From an uncultured Butyrivibrio sp. (lineage in GTDB: Bacteria; Bacillota; Clostridia; Lachnospirales; Lachnospiraceae), in contig NZ_CAMVPU010000011.1 of assembly GCF_947169445.1 (NCBI RefSeq), positions 1-64,000 on the forward strand: DNA of 64,000 nucleotides, given 5' to 3'. Of this stretch, positions 62,501-64,000 are shown in pieces; within the stretch, counting starts at the first letter, position 1, and each line of letters starts with the position of its first letter. Position numbers and translations under genes: made by a program. A model generated the notes under the pieces. The model saw only the letters and a program-made list of their open reading frames with translations. It was not told where the DNA came from and did no database searches.

Positions 62501-64000
62501 AGAGCCGATTCTGATTTCTGACGGATATTTTGCCCGTGAGCTGGAGTACGATGAAAATGGGAATGTGACAGTTCAGACCTTTTATGATGCGCGCGATAAG
62601 AAAGTGATAACTAGCAAGGGTTATGCGAAACTGGTTAAAGCTTATAATGCAAATAAACAGGTAATCAGGGAAGAGTATTATGATGAAAAAGATAATCTTA
62701 TAGCTCTTTCCAATGGAATTGCAGCGATTGAATGCGACTATGACGGTAATAAGAATCGCACTGCTGTAAGGTACTATGATGCTGATAATGAGCCTGTTCT
62801 ATATAATGGCGCATATTGGAATGTGAGATATGCTTACAATGAGAAAAATCAGGTTATCCGTGAGGAATACTACGGCACCGATGGTCAGCTGATTCTGCTT
62901 AGTGATGGAAGCTGCGGATACGATAAGGAGTATGATGCAGCCGGAAATGTAACAAAATGTACATATCTGGGAACAGATCTTTTGCCTGTAACTAACAAGA
63001 GTGGCTATGCAAGCTGGCGTAGGACTTATGATACCAATAAGTGTGTTACTAGGGAAGAATACCTGGATGTAGATGACAAATTGATTGCTCTTTCAAAGGG
63101 ACAGGCTATTGTAGAGTATGAGTATGATGAAGCAGGTAACAGAAGTGTTGTGAAGTATTATGATGCTAGTGAGGCACCACTGCTTTATGAGAACTCATAT
63201 TGGTGTTTGAGATACAACTACAATGATAAGAAACAGGTCATCCATGAGGAGTACTATGGAACAGATGGAAATCTGATCCAGCTCAGCAATGGAAGCTATG
63301 GCTACGACAGAAAATATGATGATGCCGGGAATTGCAATGAGTGTACTTATCTGGGAGCGGACCTTCAGCCGACTATAAACACAAGCGGATATGCGATGTG
63401 GCGTAGGACCTATAATGATAAGAAACAGGTCACAAGAGAAGAGTACTATGACGAGAATGGAAATATAATAGTTCTTTCTACAGGGCAGGCTGCTGTTGAG
63501 TACGAATATGATGAAAATGGTAACCGCACCGTAGTAAGGTACTATGATGCAGATAATAATCCGGTTCTTTATTCAGGGGGGTATTGGTATTACAGAGTTA
63601 CTTATAATGAGAATAATCAGAATATTCTGGAAGAGTATTATGGCACAGATGGGGAAAAGATATCAAGGTCAGATGGAGCCTGCGCCTATTCTAGAGAATA
63701 TGATGATGCTGGAAATGTGATAAAGCTGTCCTATTTGGGAACGGATGGAAATCTTGTAATGAATACCAGTGGATTTTCATTCTGGATGCGCCAGTATAGC
63801 GAATCTAAGCAGGTGCTTAGGGAAGAGTACTATGGTACGAATGGAACACCTGTGGCACTTCCAACAGGTGAGGCAGCCGTTGAGTATAAGTATGACGAGA
63901 ACGGCAACAGGACAGAAACAAAATATTTTGATGCCGAAGGCAATCTTGTTCTGCAGGATGGAGAAGAAATAATAGAAGAAAACTCTGGAGAAGCCGAAGT
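59508..64000 (+). CDS. Very long Wzy-like membrane protein with C-terminal 32-residue repeats, 3' end outside the window
   Basis: The frame from ATG 59508 (GAGGTATAAG before it) stays open to the last base, giving at least 1497 residues. The first ~600 have about 14 membrane helices and a large loop near LDTVMHHRFIYASDMLGEHG, with RYGW and EHHYFELFYDP motifs like those of O-antigen polymerases/ligases (Wzy/WaaL). A linker domain to about residue 840 follows. From there to the window end run ~20 tandem repeats of about 32 residues, such as REEYYGTDGxLIxLSxGxx and YEYDENGNRTVVRYYDAD, similar in look to RHS/YD or MORN-like repeats. In the later part a 384-base super-repeat of four units recurs exactly in register (62862, 63246, 63630). 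The repeats would lie outside the cell. Stop codon unknown. Confidence 0.85.
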   Translation, partial: MAFLLTFVNLIILPAIGLIAFYKIKKQELRFNRVFLIDYSIVATISFGVSWLLSLVLGMILQSQVGTDSPFYLIVSALSAAVSPVIVEQVQKRNREISVSTLEKIIREVPDVIILAAIACACFYQTLGGTTFWLPLNYDVLWGFLRIIPFVVLFRCFFYYKEKALWLSIPVGLVYYFAAPTEHHYYQALVGFLIVGCVGMNIRKIYYAAFIPTTLVTVNMVLGSLNGAIYSMATSGRGIRSYWGNISPTDASTIVLFVVIFMWLIFKNLPDEFFIIPACFSLFFSFYITSSNTAGYLTVLFILVLLFIGFEKRFISKRGKLSWITKTVDWILRGVFPIFGIFMAVITVCYLFEVPFAKYLDTVMHHRFIYASDMLGEHGVKPFGTFFDMIGYGGSTIHSISKYTFIDCSYTQILIRYGWVTFIAACILWVYATNRAIKAGNRRLAFTLGILAVDFVTEHHYFELFYDPFIFMPFADFAVDGAKELKSVAAFKEKWKDRKFAISFTVTAFVAVVVMFLLLPTLFSALRTIFNGYGWSGGGEGGVVVFVTITVVETVLIAIIWNLSRVVATLVCGYKVRRVNLMTLAILVVISLGGVVGATDMVNNVYNAIADRIVENVEVMSIVCSAKTGKLYVDEFPSAYKIAFDEIDYSYFNGDDFARSKNATVVVKATNDSQCFQARGFLYLQMSDHDAIYTNDEGVISALKENGYVLKGYNDAPVEINLEKMAAMNGLRVTKAERYPILNGPEKQIYSGPSIEINSGSYTVTYKLLTNDELGDEDYKVCTLKVTSYYGAKELASRAVMRSDFDENGLFSIDIPFAGYGQSYEFKVLMESGRKCMLTGLSYVRTPSNDRHVKIDDEGRVIHAEYYDLDGNPLLMSGGYYGIEYAYDRKDNQTMERYLDENMEPVMVSGYCEVRREYNKIRQVTRQSYYGTEGERITLSDGTFMWEKEYDFAGNCTEIRYYGIDEEPILVNGQYWKTQREYNDDNRLVREEFYGTDGEPILISDGYFARELEYDENGNVTVQTFYDARDKKVITSKGYAKLVKAYNANKQVIREEYYDEKDNLIALSNGIAAIECDYDGNKNRTAVRYYDADNEPVLYNGAYWNVRYAYNEKNQVIREEYYGTDGQLILLSDGSCGYDKEYDAAGNVTKCTYLGTDLLPVTNKSGYASWRRTYDTNKCVTREEYLDVDDKLIALSKGQAIVEYEYDEAGNRSVVKYYDASEAPLLYENSYWCLRYNYNDKKQVIHEEYYGTDGNLIQLSNGSYGYDRKYDDAGNCNECTYLGADLQPTINTSGYAMWRRTYNDKKQVTREEYYDENGNIIVLSTGQAAVEYEYDENGNRTVVRYYDADNNPVLYSGGYWYYRVTYNENNQNILEEYYGTDGEKISRSDGACAYSREYDDAGNVIKLSYLGTDGNLVMNTSGFSFWMRQYSESKQVLREEYYGTNGTPVALPTGEAAVEYKYDENGNRTETKYFDAEGNLVLQDGEEIIEENSGEAE
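62041..64000 (+). repeat. Protein-coding tandem repeats, ~96-bp unit and 384-bp super-unit
   Basis: Each unit encodes about 32 residues with YYGTDG/YYDADG and EYDxxGN patterns. Equivalent points fall at 62862, 63246 and 63630, exactly 384 bases apart, which marks a four-unit (128-residue) higher-order repeat. DNA identity between super-units is moderate, so the array is not very recent. Confidence 0.85.

Noticed and set aside
62041..64000. Possible DNA-level satellite or CRISPR at the window end
   Set aside because: The periodicity is in protein sequence, multiple of three, and within one open frame.

Overview
The window looks like a chromosomal segment of a motile, Gram-positive-type (monoderm) Firmicute, most likely a Lachnospiraceae member close to Butyrivibrio or Pseudobutyrivibrio. 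This rests on strong AGGAGG-type ribosome binding sites, the FtsEX/M23/Ctp cluster, CdaA-CdaR, MreB beside flagellar rod genes, RecD2, ComF-YvyF order, DUF3048 and DUF6020 proteins, and the absence of outer-membrane machinery. Genus-level placement is inference. No rRNA, tRNA, CRISPR array or classical insertion sequence was seen. Region by region: 1-1.25 kb holds the tail of a CPBP membrane protease and a ~680-bp imperfect palindrome with no credible gene. 1.25-7.05 kb carries a YjfB-type motility protein (minus strand), then a CdaR/PucR-type regulator, ftsE, ftsX, an M23 murein hydrolase and a C-terminal processing protease, a cell-wall-cleavage module for division or elongation. 7.5-9.8 kb is a PP2C phosphatase / Ser-Thr kinase pair with a small membrane protein. 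9.8-15.3 kb has a self-regulated XRE antitoxin-like gene and convergent uvrB and uvrA. 15.3-18.9 kb is mreB followed by three flagellar rod genes, probably read from flagellar-sigma (sigma-28/SigD-like) promoters. 19.0-20.8 kb is a minus-strand islet with a double Mrr-type nuclease and a secreted peptidoglycan-binding protein. 21.0-29.7 kb is recD2, comF, yvyF, two membrane proteins of unknown role, cdaA, cdaR (c-di-AMP synthesis and its regulator), an HPr protein and a DUF3048 lipoprotein. 29.8-33.7 kb has a DUF212 protein, a large GT-C-like membrane protein, a CAP-domain secreted protein and an AraC regulator. From 34.1 kb to the end is a large surface-polysaccharide cluster: GDP-fucose synthesis (gmd, fcl), an Rpn-type nuclease gene, GtrA, an ABC-2 glycan exporter (Wzm/Wzt-like), a GlfT2-like galactofuranosyltransferase, several GT2 enzymes (one apparently a fusion of two), a frameshifted LTA-synthase-like gene, a DUF6020 protein, a DPM-like transferase, CDP-dideoxyhexose enzymes (rfbH, rfbG), a GtrII-like glucosyltransferase, and a very long polymerase-like membrane protein with a tail of ~32-residue repeats that runs off the window. 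Inside this cluster, at 50.9-54.9 kb, sits an apparent defence island: two adjacent two-gene units, each an SMC/ABC-like ATPase followed by a TOPRIM-like partner, next to a decayed gene fragment. The most interesting items are the giant palindrome, a short structured element repeated after two operons (7.06 and 12.25 kb), the tandem ATPase/TOPRIM pairs, and the polymerase-repeat fusion protein.
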